In this document: in pieces, positions 24,774 to 32,526 of the stretch
Layout of the letters: each line of letters starts with the position of its first letter
Numbering within the stretch: position 1 is the first letter of the stretch
Assembly (NCBI GenBank): GCA_046348685.1
Contig: JAXMDT010000008.1
Span: forward strand, 28,894-92,893
Origin: JAXMDT01 sp046348685
GTDB taxonomy: Bacteria > Pseudomonadota > Alphaproteobacteria > Rickettsiales > UBA998
Length of the DNA: 64,000 nt
Direction of reading: 5' to 3'
Notes under the pieces: generated by a model
The model's input: the letters and a program-made list of their open reading frames with translations, nothing else
What the model was told of the DNA's origin: nothing
Databases searched by the model: none
Translations under genes and position numbers: made by a program

Positions 24774-26600
24774 CTAGCTCGCTTCTTTCTTCTTGGCGCG
24801 GTTGACCTTTTTGCGCTCGTTGGCATCAAGCTCCGTCTTGCGCAGGCGCAGCGATTTTGGCGTGACTTCTACCAACTCATCGTCCTCGATGTAGGCGATC
24901 AGTTCCTCAAGCGACATTTTCTTCGGCGGCACCAGGCGCACGGCTTCATCCTTCGACGTGGTGCGGATGTTGGTAAGCTGCTTGCCCTTCAGCACGTTGA
25001 TCTCAAGGTCGTTGTCGCGCGAATGCTCGCCGACGATCATGCCATCATAGACTTTGTCATTTGGGTTAATGAACATGATGCCGCGATCCTGTAACTGCCA
25101 GATCGCATACGCCACCGCATCGCCCTGGCCGAGCGAAATGAGCGCGCCGTTGCGACGGCCTTCCAAGTTGCCTTTGAACGGGCCGTAACCATGGAAAAGG
25201 CGATTAAGAATACCGGTGCCGCGCGTATCGGTCAGGAATTCCCCCTGATAGCCGATGAGGGCGCGGGAAGGGACGTAGAAAATCAGGCGAATCTTGCCGC
25301 CGCCGGAGGGACGCATTTCGACCATTTCGCCTTTGCGCTGCGAGAGCTTGTCGACAACGACGCCGGAATAGGCTTCGTCCACGTCGACGACGACTTCCTC
25401 GATCGGCTCCAGCTTCTGGCCGTTTTCTTCACGGAACAGTACCCGCGGGCGCGACACGGAAAGCTCAAATCCTTCGCGGCGCATCGTTTCGATCAAAACG
25501 CCAAGCTGCAATTCGCCGCGTCCGCCGACGATGAAGGCTTCGCCGGATTCGGTGTCTTTCACGGTGATGGCGACGTTGCTTTCCGCTTCGGCGAGAAGGC
25601 GGTCGCGGATCATGCGAGAGGTGACTTTGGTGCCTTCCTGACCGGCGTATGGCGAGTCGTTCACCGAGATGGTGATGGCCATGGTCGGCGGGTCGATCGG
25701 GCTGGACGCGATAGGCGTTTCCACGGCGAGATCGGCAATCGTGTCGGCGACGGATGCATTTTCAAGGCCAGCGATAGAGATAATGTCACCGGCCATTGCT
25801 TCCTCAATCGGCACGCGCTTGATGCCCTGGAAGGAAAGCAGTTTGGTCAGGCGCGCCTGCTCGACGATCGTGCCGTCAATGCGCATGGCTTTCACCGGCG
25901 CGTTCACTTTGGCACTGCCCTGATAGATTTTACCGGTGAGAATACGGCCGAGATACGGATCGGCTTCGAGCGTCGTCACCAGCATGGCGAACGGTGCGTC
26001 CTTGTCGACTTTCGGGGCAGGCACGTGCTTCACGATAAGATCGAAGAGCGGATAAAGGTTTTCGCCTTTTTTCGTTGGATCGTCCGTGCACCAGCCTTCG
26101 CGACCGACGGCGTACATGACCGGGAAATCGAGCTGCTCAGGGTTTGCATCCAGCGCGACGAAAAGATCGAACACGCTGTCGAGCGTTTTGTCCGGCTCGG
26201 CGTCCGAACGGTCGATCTTGTTGACGATGACGATGGGGCGGATGCCCAGTTTCAGCGCTTTCGTCAGTACGAATTTGGTTTGCGGCAGGGGGCCTTCGGC
26301 GGCATCGACGAGCAGCAGCACGCCGTCCACCATCGAGAGAATGCGCTCAACTTCACCGCCGAAATCGGCGTGGCCCGGTGTGTCGACGATGTTGAGGCGC
26401 ACATCTTTCCAGTTCACCGAAGTACATTTCGCCAGAATCGTGATGCCGCGCTCTTTCTCGAGGTCGTTCGAGTCCATGACGCGCTCGGCGACCTGCTGGT
26501 TGTCGCGGAACGTCCCGGACTGGCGCAGCAGCTGGTCGATCAACGTGGTCTTGCCATGGTCAACGTGGGCGATGATGGCGATATTGCGTATTTCTGTCAT
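24774..26600 (-). CDS. typA: Ribosome-associated GTPase TypA/BipA
   Basis: TypA/BipA is a translational GTPase that aids 50S assembly under stress and low temperature. The 608 residues have the G domain (AHVDHGKTTL at 11-20, DTPGHADFGGEVERIL, NKIDR) with the long switch typical of the family (QVAERVMDSNDLEKERGITILAK). EF-G-like domains follow, then the BipA C-terminal domain (RGTGILNRLFHGYGPFKG, REHSRDNDLEINVLKGKQLTN-type). It converges on purF. Confidence 0.95.
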   Translation of the reverse strand: MTEIRNIAIIAHVDHGKTTLIDQLLRQSGTFRDNQQVAERVMDSNDLEKERGITILAKCTSVNWKDVRLNIVDTPGHADFGGEVERILSMVDGVLLLVDAAEGPLPQTKFVLTKALKLGIRPIVIVNKIDRSDAEPDKTLDSVFDLFVALDANPEQLDFPVMYAVGREGWCTDDPTKKGENLYPLFDLIVKHVPAPKVDKDAPFAMLVTTLEADPYLGRILTGKIYQGSAKVNAPVKAMRIDGTIVEQARLTKLLSFQGIKRVPIEEAMAGDIISIAGLENASVADTIADLAVETPIASSPIDPPTMAITISVNDSPYAGQEGTKVTSRMIRDRLLAEAESNVAITVKDTESGEAFIVGGRGELQLGVLIETMRREGFELSVSRPRVLFREENGQKLEPIEEVVVDVDEAYSGVVVDKLSQRKGEMVEMRPSGGGKIRLIFYVPSRALIGYQGEFLTDTRGTGILNRLFHGYGPFKGNLEGRRNGALISLGQGDAVAYAIWQLQDRGIMFINPNDKVYDGMIVGEHSRDNDLEINVLKGKQLTNIRTTSKDEAVRLVPPKKMSLEELIAYIEDDELVEVTPKSLRLRKTELDANERKKVNRAKKKEAS

Positions 26601-26611
26601 AGTTTTTTCTA

Positions 26612-26666
26612 TGTCATCCTGAACGTCGTGAAGGATCTTAGATTCTCCGCTGCGCTCAGAAGGACG
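26612..26666. repeat. Palindromic repeat (family 2)
   Basis: TGTCATCCTGAAC...GAAGGATCT meets AGATTCTCC...GCTCAGAAGGAC, two imperfectly complementary halves. The second, better-preserved copy is at 39388. It lies upstream of typA. Its TGTCAT end matches that of family 1. Confidence 0.65.
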
Positions 26667-26766
26667 GGTAAGGATTAAGGCCTGTTTACATACAGGTTTT
26701 CCAAGGTTTTACCAGTGTTATTTACGCATTGCACAATTACGCGCGGGTGTTTATCGTGCGGGCGTT

Positions 26767-27471
26767 ATGCAAAAACGACTGAACGGAAAAATCGCTTTAA
26801 TTACCGGCGCTTCGCGGGGCATTGGGGCGGCAGTGGCGAAGCGCTATGCTGAAGAAGGCGCGGAATTGATCCTGGTTTCACGTACGATTGGCGGGCTTGA
26901 GGCAACCGATGATGCCGTCCAGAAGGCAAGCGGCAAGGCCATGCTGGTGCCGCTCGATCTGCGTCAGCATGATCTGATCGACTCCCTGGGGGTGGAGATT
27001 TCCAAGAAATACGGCAAGCTGGATATTGTCGTCGGCAATGCCGCTTCGCTCGGCGTGCTGACGCCATTGGCGCATGCCGATCCGAAAATGTGGGCGGAAG
27101 TGATCGACACGAACCTGACTGCAAACTGGCGGCTTATCCGCTCAATGGATCCGCTGCTGCAAAAAAGCGATGCAGGGCGCGCAATCTTTGTCACAAGCGG
27201 TGCGGCGAAAGCGGCATTTGCCTATTGGGGCGCGTATGCGGTGAGCAAAGCCGCCCTCGAAATGCTGGTGCGTACATACGCGGCGGAAAATGTGAAAACG
27301 CGCGTGCGCGCCAATCTGATCGACCCGGGTATCGTCGCGACGCAGATGCGGAAAAACGCGTTTCCCGGTGAAAAGCAGGAAACGCTGAAAAAGCCGGAAG
27401 ACATTACGGATTTATTTGTCGATCTGGCCTTGCCGGAATTTACCACGAACGGTCACGCCTTTGCTGCCTAG
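26767..27471 (+). CDS. SDR-family oxidoreductase
   Basis: This 234-residue short-chain dehydrogenase/reductase has a Rossmann motif TGASRGIGAAVAKRYAEEGA (residues about 14-33). Further markers are GNAAS in place of the usual NNAG, the catalytic Ser in IFVTSGAAKAAF, and YAVSKAALEML with the Tyr and Lys. The substrate is unknown. It lies eight bases upstream of the acetyltransferase gene, which has a good AGGAG ribosome-binding site, so the two are probably cotranscribed. Confidence 0.85.
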   Translation: MQKRLNGKIALITGASRGIGAAVAKRYAEEGAELILVSRTIGGLEATDDAVQKASGKAMLVPLDLRQHDLIDSLGVEISKKYGKLDIVVGNAASLGVLTPLAHADPKMWAEVIDTNLTANWRLIRSMDPLLQKSDAGRAIFVTSGAAKAAFAYWGAYAVSKAALEMLVRTYAAENVKTRVRANLIDPGIVATQMRKNAFPGEKQETLKKPEDITDLFVDLALPEFTTNGHAFAA

Positions 27472-27479
27472 GAGTTGTC

Positions 27480-28370
27480 ATGCACGACAATCTTGCTTTT
27501 AAAACGACCATCACCGATCCAAGGCCAGAGAGCCGGTATATCATTCTGAGCCCGTACCGCTGCAAGGTGACCTTCCCAAGCGGCGAGTGGGGATTGTTCG
27601 GACGCGGCGGCGGGCTAGATGCGCTGCGCGGTGCGGATGTCTATGCGCAGCCGGATATTTCCCGGCCCAGCATCGTCATCGGCAATTTCTGCGACTTCTC
27701 CAGCTTCTTCACGTTCTTGACCGGCGGCGATCATTTCAACGAGCGTGTTATCAATTCCTCTTTTCCGTATTTTCCTCAAGCGCGCGCCATGGCGAAACAG
27801 GCGGGCGCGACGACGCGCAGCAGCTTTTCGCGAGGGCCGATTACGGTCGGCTCTAATGTGGTGATCTCGCACGGCACGACGATTCTCTCCGGTGTGACCA
27901 TAGGCGATGGCGCGGTGATCGGCGCAAACAGCGTCGTGACGAAAGACGTGCCGCCTTATGCGATTGTTGCGGGAAATCCCGCGCGCGTGATCAAATACCG
28001 CGTGCCGGAAGAATGCATCGACGATTTGCTGAAGATTAAATGGTGGAACTGGGCGACGACATTTCTTGCGCAGCAGATGAAAGCGATCCACGAGCTACCG
28101 GCGAAGGAATTCATCGCCTACTGCAAAAGCATCAAGCCATTTTCGCCGGCGCATGAGGATGCGCTGCTACTTTTCCGCATGGAGCGGAAAGGCGCCGCGA
28201 AAACCATGCAGTTCGAAGGAGCGGAAGTGGGCGACAAGACGTTCAGCGTGCAGCAACTACCCAAACCGTTCCTGGACTATATCGGCCAGATGGGTGCGCC
28301 TGTCGGCGCGACGGTCAGCGTGCATCCGAATCTGTTTGAGCTGTTAGATAAAAAGGCGATTCCTGCTTAA
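27480..28370 (+). CDS. CatB-related O-acetyltransferase (hexapeptide repeat)
   Basis: This 296-residue protein has a left-handed beta-helix of the xenobiotic/CatB type. The pattern is SIVIGNFCDFSSFFTFLTGGDH, then ITVGSNVVISHGTTILSGVTIGDGAVIGANSVVTKDVPPYAIVAGNPARVIKYR, with the catalytic His in GGDH. The C-terminal extension of about 110 residues is not typical of CatB and I do not recognise it. It would transfer an acetyl group to a sugar or small molecule. It is cotranscribed with the SDR gene. Confidence 0.85.
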   Translation: MHDNLAFKTTITDPRPESRYIILSPYRCKVTFPSGEWGLFGRGGGLDALRGADVYAQPDISRPSIVIGNFCDFSSFFTFLTGGDHFNERVINSSFPYFPQARAMAKQAGATTRSSFSRGPITVGSNVVISHGTTILSGVTIGDGAVIGANSVVTKDVPPYAIVAGNPARVIKYRVPEECIDDLLKIKWWNWATTFLAQQMKAIHELPAKEFIAYCKSIKPFSPAHEDALLLFRMERKGAAKTMQFEGAEVGDKTFSVQQLPKPFLDYIGQMGAPVGATVSVHPNLFELLDKKAIPA

Positions 28371-28999
28371 TTCGCAGCGGGCACTTCGTTGTCTTGCGCT
28401 TTCAAAAATTCCTCAATCTTATCCATTTCCTTGGTCAGGCATTCGGGATGTTCTGCGTTCTCAAGGGTTGATTTGAGAAGATGGTAACGCGCTTCGTAAA
28501 AGTCAGGAAAAGCGTCGCTGGCATTGACGTAATTATCATCTTTCCAGCGATAGATGCGCGTCCAGGTGCCGCACGTTTCCGCGCCTTGATAGGCAGAGAG
28601 CGATTGCGGCAGCAGGAGTTCGGGGATGCCATCATGGTCAAGATCGACCAGCGCCTCGGCAATATCCTCGACTTGCCAGACGGAGAACGTCTGCGTGTGC
28701 AGATCGCGGTCGGGCCTGCGCATGACGATCACTTCGTTGCAGAAATCGCGTCCGCTCGGATCGACGGAAGCAACCAGGCGGTAGTACCCATCTTTTGCCA
28801 CATCGACGAGCGCAGCACTGCATACGTGCATCTCGTCTTCTTCAAGCCCCCAGGTGCGGCGCACGTAACGCTCGACGACTTTGGGCGAGGGAAGGGACAG
28901 CGAGGCACGACTGCCGTGCGGCAGGCGCCAGCTGAAATCCTTCGCCTCGACGGACAAAGAAAGAAGGCTGAGCAGCAGCGCCGGTAAAACTAATCGCAC
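28367..28999 (-). CDS. Secreted protein with FG-GAP/EF-hand-like motif
   Basis: The 210-residue protein starts with a signal peptide (MRLVLPALLLSLLSLSVEAKDF). It contains EALVDLDHDGIPELLLPQS, an integrin-type FG-GAP/VCBS-like calcium motif. Several Cys pairs suggest disulphides in the periplasm. It starts at a GTG that overlaps the stop of the deoxyhypusine-synthase-like gene by one base, so it is the last gene of the polyamine operon. Its link to polyamines is unknown. Confidence 0.7.
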   Translation of the reverse strand: MRLVLPALLLSLLSLSVEAKDFSWRLPHGSRASLSLPSPKVVERYVRRTWGLEEDEMHVCSAALVDVAKDGYYRLVASVDPSGRDFCNEVIVMRRPDRDLHTQTFSVWQVEDIAEALVDLDHDGIPELLLPQSLSAYQGAETCGTWTRIYRWKDDNYVNASDAFPDFYEARYHLLKSTLENAEHPECLTKEMDKIEEFLKAQDNEVPAAN

Positions 29000-30051
29000 T
29001 ATTTAAAGAGCTTTGCGTATTTGCGCTTGGCACGTTTTTTCCAAGCACCGCGATGGTAAGCATCAGAGGCGATGAGCGGCAGAACGCTCGTTGCTTCTGC
29101 GAACACCATCTGTTCATGCACGGTATCGACCTTACCCCAGGAAGAGGCTTCCTTCAGGGTGGAGGAAGAGCAAGCGCCATCGCGCGTGTCGGCGACGGTG
29201 ATTTGCACGGCGTATTTGTGCATCTCGACATCCTTGCCTAAAATCTCGGCGCAGACGACGGTATCCTGCACGAAGTTCTTCGGCACGCCGCCGCCGATCA
29301 TCAGAAGGCCGGATGTGCCGCCCTTCATCTTGATCTCGGTCAGCTCGCGGAAGTCGGCGATGGAATCGAGCGTCATATGCTTCTTCGGGTTGTTCACCTG
29401 ATGCACGACAAGGCCGAAACCAGCCGAGGAATCGGTGAAAGCCGGGCAGAAAATCGGCACGTCATGTTCATAGGCGACCTGCACCAGCGAATCTTTTTTC
29501 TTCGCGTTGCCATCAGCCAGCCACTTGCCCATCTCCTTGATGAACTCGCGGGAGGAATAAGGGCGCGGCTCGAGCGAATCAGCGATTTCCGCAATCGTGT
29601 GATCGCAGGCCTGCAGCTCTTCCTCATCAATATAGGTATCGTAGATGCGGTCGATGTAGAGATCGCGCAGCTCACCGTCGTTCTGGAACTGCGAGCCTTG
29701 ATAATGCTTGAAGCCGAGCGCCTCGAAGAAATCCATATCGACGATGGAAGCGCCGGTGGCGACAATCGCATCGACCATGTTGTTCTTCACGAGATCGACG
29801 TAAAGCTGCATGCAGCCTGCTGCTGAGGTGGAGCCCGCCAGCGTCAGGAAGACCGAGCAGGATTTGTCAGCGAGCATCATGTTGTAGATCTCGGCCGCAC
29901 GTCCCGTGTCGCGCGAGGTGAAGGACATTTTCTTCATCGAGTCGATGATCGGGCGCGCATCGAAACTCTTGATGTCGATGTGCTCAACGGGCGTGGAAAG
30001 CAAACGCGCTTTCTGGTTGTTGGTCTGTTTTTTCTTTGTTGTCGTTTTCAT
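28999..30051 (-). CDS. Deoxyhypusine-synthase-like homospermidine synthase
   Basis: This bacterial DHS-family enzyme joins an aminobutyl group to an amine acceptor, and in bacteria it usually makes homospermidine. The 350 residues include TLAGSTSAAGCMQLYVDLVKNN, ATGASIVDMDF, IFCPAFTDSSAGFGL, LLMIGGGVPKNFVQD and VADTRDGACSSSTLKEASSWGK, which holds the catalytic Lys. ATG 30051 follows AAGGA and is chosen over a GTG at 30069. It is downstream of ornithine decarboxylase on the same strand, so putrescine would be supplied by the same operon. Confidence 0.88.
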   Translation of the reverse strand: MKTTTKKKQTNNQKARLLSTPVEHIDIKSFDARPIIDSMKKMSFTSRDTGRAAEIYNMMLADKSCSVFLTLAGSTSAAGCMQLYVDLVKNNMVDAIVATGASIVDMDFFEALGFKHYQGSQFQNDGELRDLYIDRIYDTYIDEEELQACDHTIAEIADSLEPRPYSSREFIKEMGKWLADGNAKKKDSLVQVAYEHDVPIFCPAFTDSSAGFGLVVHQVNNPKKHMTLDSIADFRELTEIKMKGGTSGLLMIGGGVPKNFVQDTVVCAEILGKDVEMHKYAVQITVADTRDGACSSSTLKEASSWGKVDTVHEQMVFAEATSVLPLIASDAYHRGAWKKRAKRKYAKLFK

Positions 30052-30078
30052 TTTTCTTTTTTCCTTCACAATGAACGT

Positions 30079-30546
30079 TTATGCAGTAGAACTTAGTTTG
30101 TTTAATTTCACCATACTCATATAAATGATGTTGAATATAAGGACGTAGATATACCCTGCGCCCATAGTGTAAAGAGTTAAAAATTCAAAAAACTCCCAGA
30201 GCGTCTCAGTTTCCTCATGATAAATGAAAAATCGTATAATCGTATAACTGATGCCTACGCTAATTGCAAAAACCGGCGGGATTAACCAGCTATATTTTTG
30301 CAATGTTTTTAAGGTGAGTACTTTGGACTTTTTATATATGATCCATGCCATAAGCAGGTAAGGAATACCTACGATAGTAATTCCAAATCCTAAGAATGTT
30401 CCAATAACCGTTGCCCACCCATATAAAAAACTTTCTTCAAAATTAGGTTCAGTTCTGGTTATTTCAGTCCATGTTATCGGTGATAATAACAATGGCACTA
30501 AAACAGGCAGTAACAGCATCAGCAGGATAAAATGATTTTTTTTCAT
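30079..30546 (-). CDS. Small membrane protein, tandem paralogue 1
   Basis: A 155-residue, four-helix membrane protein starting MKKNHFILLMLLLPVLVPLLLSP. Its neighbour at 30555 has the same opening (MKKNHF, PVLVP, LLSP) and the same helix layout, so the two arose by tandem duplication. Both are AT-rich relative to the flanking polyamine enzymes. I do not recognise the family. Position between the decarboxylase and the homospermidine synthase hints at, but does not show, a transport or envelope role. Confidence 0.7.
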   Translation of the reverse strand: MKKNHFILLMLLLPVLVPLLLSPITWTEITRTEPNFEESFLYGWATVIGTFLGFGITIVGIPYLLMAWIIYKKSKVLTLKTLQKYSWLIPPVFAISVGISYTIIRFFIYHEETETLWEFFEFLTLYTMGAGYIYVLIFNIIYMSMVKLNKLSSTA

Positions 30547-30554
30547 TTTTTCCT

Positions 30555-31025
30555 CTAATTAGTTATTTTGAGCCAATGCATTCTACTGAATATAAAATAA
30601 AGTAGATTTGCTAGTACAACATATGAATATCCAAGGATTAAAATCCATAACGGAATAAACAGAAAACGCTCCCAATCATACGAGAAATATACTTCGTCGA
30701 AGCGGGCATCTGTTAGAATGCTGATAATCCATCCTATAACTGCAAATAATATCGGAGTAAACCAACTGAAACAGAACAAGGTACGTGGTGAGAGCCGCTT
30801 AGAACAATAATAAATTACAATAGCAAATAGGCTATAGGGAATGAAAACTATTTTTAAGCCCATTAAAGTTATAATGAGTGTGGAATAAAACGTTTCATGC
30901 AAAGATAACCAAGGGTCCGACCAGGCGGATGCACCGTGCCCTTCAAAATAATAAAACGGAGAGAGCAGTATTGGTACTAGCACGGGCAACGCAAGGCAAA
31001 ATAAAACAAAATGATTTTTTTTCAT
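30555..31025 (-). CDS. Small membrane protein, tandem paralogue 2
   Basis: A 156-residue membrane protein starting MKKNHFVLFCLALPVLVPILLSP, with four predicted helices and a charged loop (YYFEGHGASAWSDPW). The ATG at 31025 matches the start of its paralogue, and the bases around both starts (AAAATGA then T-rich) are nearly the same. It is AT-rich and of unknown function. Confidence 0.7.
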   Translation of the reverse strand: MKKNHFVLFCLALPVLVPILLSPFYYFEGHGASAWSDPWLSLHETFYSTLIITLMGLKIVFIPYSLFAIVIYYCSKRLSPRTLFCFSWFTPILFAVIGWIISILTDARFDEVYFSYDWERFLFIPLWILILGYSYVVLANLLYFIFSRMHWLKITN

Positions 31026-31039
31026 TTTTTTCTCTGTGA

Positions 31040-31080
31040 GATCCCCGCATTCCATCCTACGGACTTCAGCGGGGATGACA
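31040..31080. repeat. Single-hairpin palindromic repeat (family 1), diverged
   Basis: GATCCCCGCAT and CAGCGGGGATGACA form the arms of one hairpin, with a longer loop than in other copies. It separates the decarboxylase gene from the two membrane-protein genes, so it could modulate expression within the operon. Confidence 0.6.
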
Positions 31081-31089
31081 TGTCTTTAA

Positions 31090-32280
31090 CTATGCTGCTA
31101 CCACATCAAGCGGTTCGGATTCATCCGCGCCATCGTACATCGACATCAGCGGGTCATCCTCAACGATTGCCAGCTCTTCCGCCGGGAAAAACCCGTTGAA
31201 ACGCGTGGCGAATGTGCGACCGTATGCGCCAAGCTGGCCGATTTCGATGTAGTCGCCTTCTTCCGTGTCTTCGGGCAGGAAGAATGGACCTTTCATGAAA
31301 TCGAGCGTATCGCAGGTCGGGCCGTAGAAGCTGAACGGCGAGCTGTTCTCGCTGTGCTCTTCGTTGGGGCGGCGAAGGCGGGTCGGGAAAATGAATCCCG
31401 GATAGCCGGCGTCGAACAACGTGCCGTACGTGCCGTCGTTGATGTAGAGATTGTTGTCCTTGCGAAGATCCACACGCACGAGCACGGAGCCGCTCTCGGC
31501 GACCAGCGCACGGCCCGGCTCGCACATCAGCCTGACTTTGCCTTTGAGCTTCATGCGCTTGAATTCTTCATGAATCGCATCCATGAAATCTTCCATCGCC
31601 GGCGGTTTCATGCCCGGGTAGATCGACGGGAAGCCGCCTCCCACATCGAGCATCTCGATTTTGACTTTGGACTTCTTTATGACGTCCGCCGCCATGTTCA
31701 TGGCAATACGGTAGGCGTTCGGGTGCATGCACTGCGAGCCGACATGGAAGCACACGCCGAGGCGGGCGGCTTTCTTGCGCGCCGTTTTCAGCAGGTTCAC
31801 CGCGTCATGCAGGTTGATGCCGAACTTGTCGGAGAGGTTGATCTCCGCATAGGTGTTTGGGATCGCCAGGCGGACATAAAGCCCGAGGTCCTTGGCGTTC
31901 TTGGTTTCCTTCATGATCTTGGATAGCTCTTCCAGGCTGTCGAGCGAGAAATCCTTCACGCCGTGCTTGAAATACGCCTCGCGGATGGCATGACGCGACT
32001 TCACCGTGTGCATGAAATGCAGCTCGGCTTTGGGGAACAGGTCGCGCGCGATCTCGATCTCGTGCAGGGATGCTGCGTCGAAATGGCGGATACCGTGCTT
32101 CCACAGTTCTTTCAGAATATGCGGATCGGGATTGGTCTTGATGGCGTAGAGAACGTCACCGTTGAACTTGCGCGTAAAGAACCTCACCGCGCGTTTGATG
32201 GCGTGGGGACGGAAAATGTGCAGCGGTTGTTCAGGAGAAAGCTCAGAAACGAGCGAATTTACAGATCGATAAGTTTCCAT
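31090..32280 (-). CDS. Ornithine/lysine decarboxylase, fold III PLP enzyme
   Basis: This alanine-racemase-fold decarboxylase would make putrescine from ornithine (or cadaverine from lysine). The 396 residues have the PLP lysine K48 in VLYAIKTNP. Others are HVGSQCMHPNAY, EMLDVGGGFPSIYPGM, CEPGRALVAESGS and the dimer-interface Cys motif GPTCDTLD. It is the first gene of an operon with two membrane proteins, the homospermidine synthase and a secreted protein. Substrate choice between ornithine and lysine is not settled. Confidence 0.9.
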   Translation of the reverse strand: METYRSVNSLVSELSPEQPLHIFRPHAIKRAVRFFTRKFNGDVLYAIKTNPDPHILKELWKHGIRHFDAASLHEIEIARDLFPKAELHFMHTVKSRHAIREAYFKHGVKDFSLDSLEELSKIMKETKNAKDLGLYVRLAIPNTYAEINLSDKFGINLHDAVNLLKTARKKAARLGVCFHVGSQCMHPNAYRIAMNMAADVIKKSKVKIEMLDVGGGFPSIYPGMKPPAMEDFMDAIHEEFKRMKLKGKVRLMCEPGRALVAESGSVLVRVDLRKDNNLYINDGTYGTLFDAGYPGFIFPTRLRRPNEEHSENSSPFSFYGPTCDTLDFMKGPFFLPEDTEEGDYIEIGQLGAYGRTFATRFNGFFPAEELAIVEDDPLMSMYDGADESEPLDVVAA

Positions 32281-32473
32281 TGCATAAAGCCTCGCAAGAT
32301 TGTTAAACCCAAGTAAAACCCAAGTTTTGCTAAACCTTGCAACGCTTAAACGCTTATGGGGATTTAGCGGACCGGTGCATAAAACACTTTGTTGGACTTG
32401 TAAAATGTTTTCTGCACTGATCCTGGGAGAATTATATCAAAAATTTACCTATACACAATAAAGAATTGCAACC

Positions 32474-32504
32474 AGCCCGGCAGGGGGGAATTCCCTCCCG
32501 GGCT
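32474..32504. terminator. GC-rich hairpin, possible terminator of the epimerase gene
   Basis: AGCCCGG...CCGGGCT encloses GGGGGGAATTCCCTCC, giving a strong 31-base hairpin just after the epimerase stop. There is no clear T-run on either strand, so it may be a Rho-aided terminator or an mRNA-stabilising stem. The rest of 32281-32526 holds nothing else that I recognise. Confidence 0.45.
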
Positions 32505-32526
32505 GTTACATGGTAAACACGTTTTT

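Noticed and set aside
25191..26678. A 495-codon open frame on the plus strand opposite typA
   Set aside because: It is the antisense shadow of the typA gene; its composition (many His, Arg, Asp) is typical of reverse-strand reading of a codon-biased gene, and typA has complete GTPase motifs.
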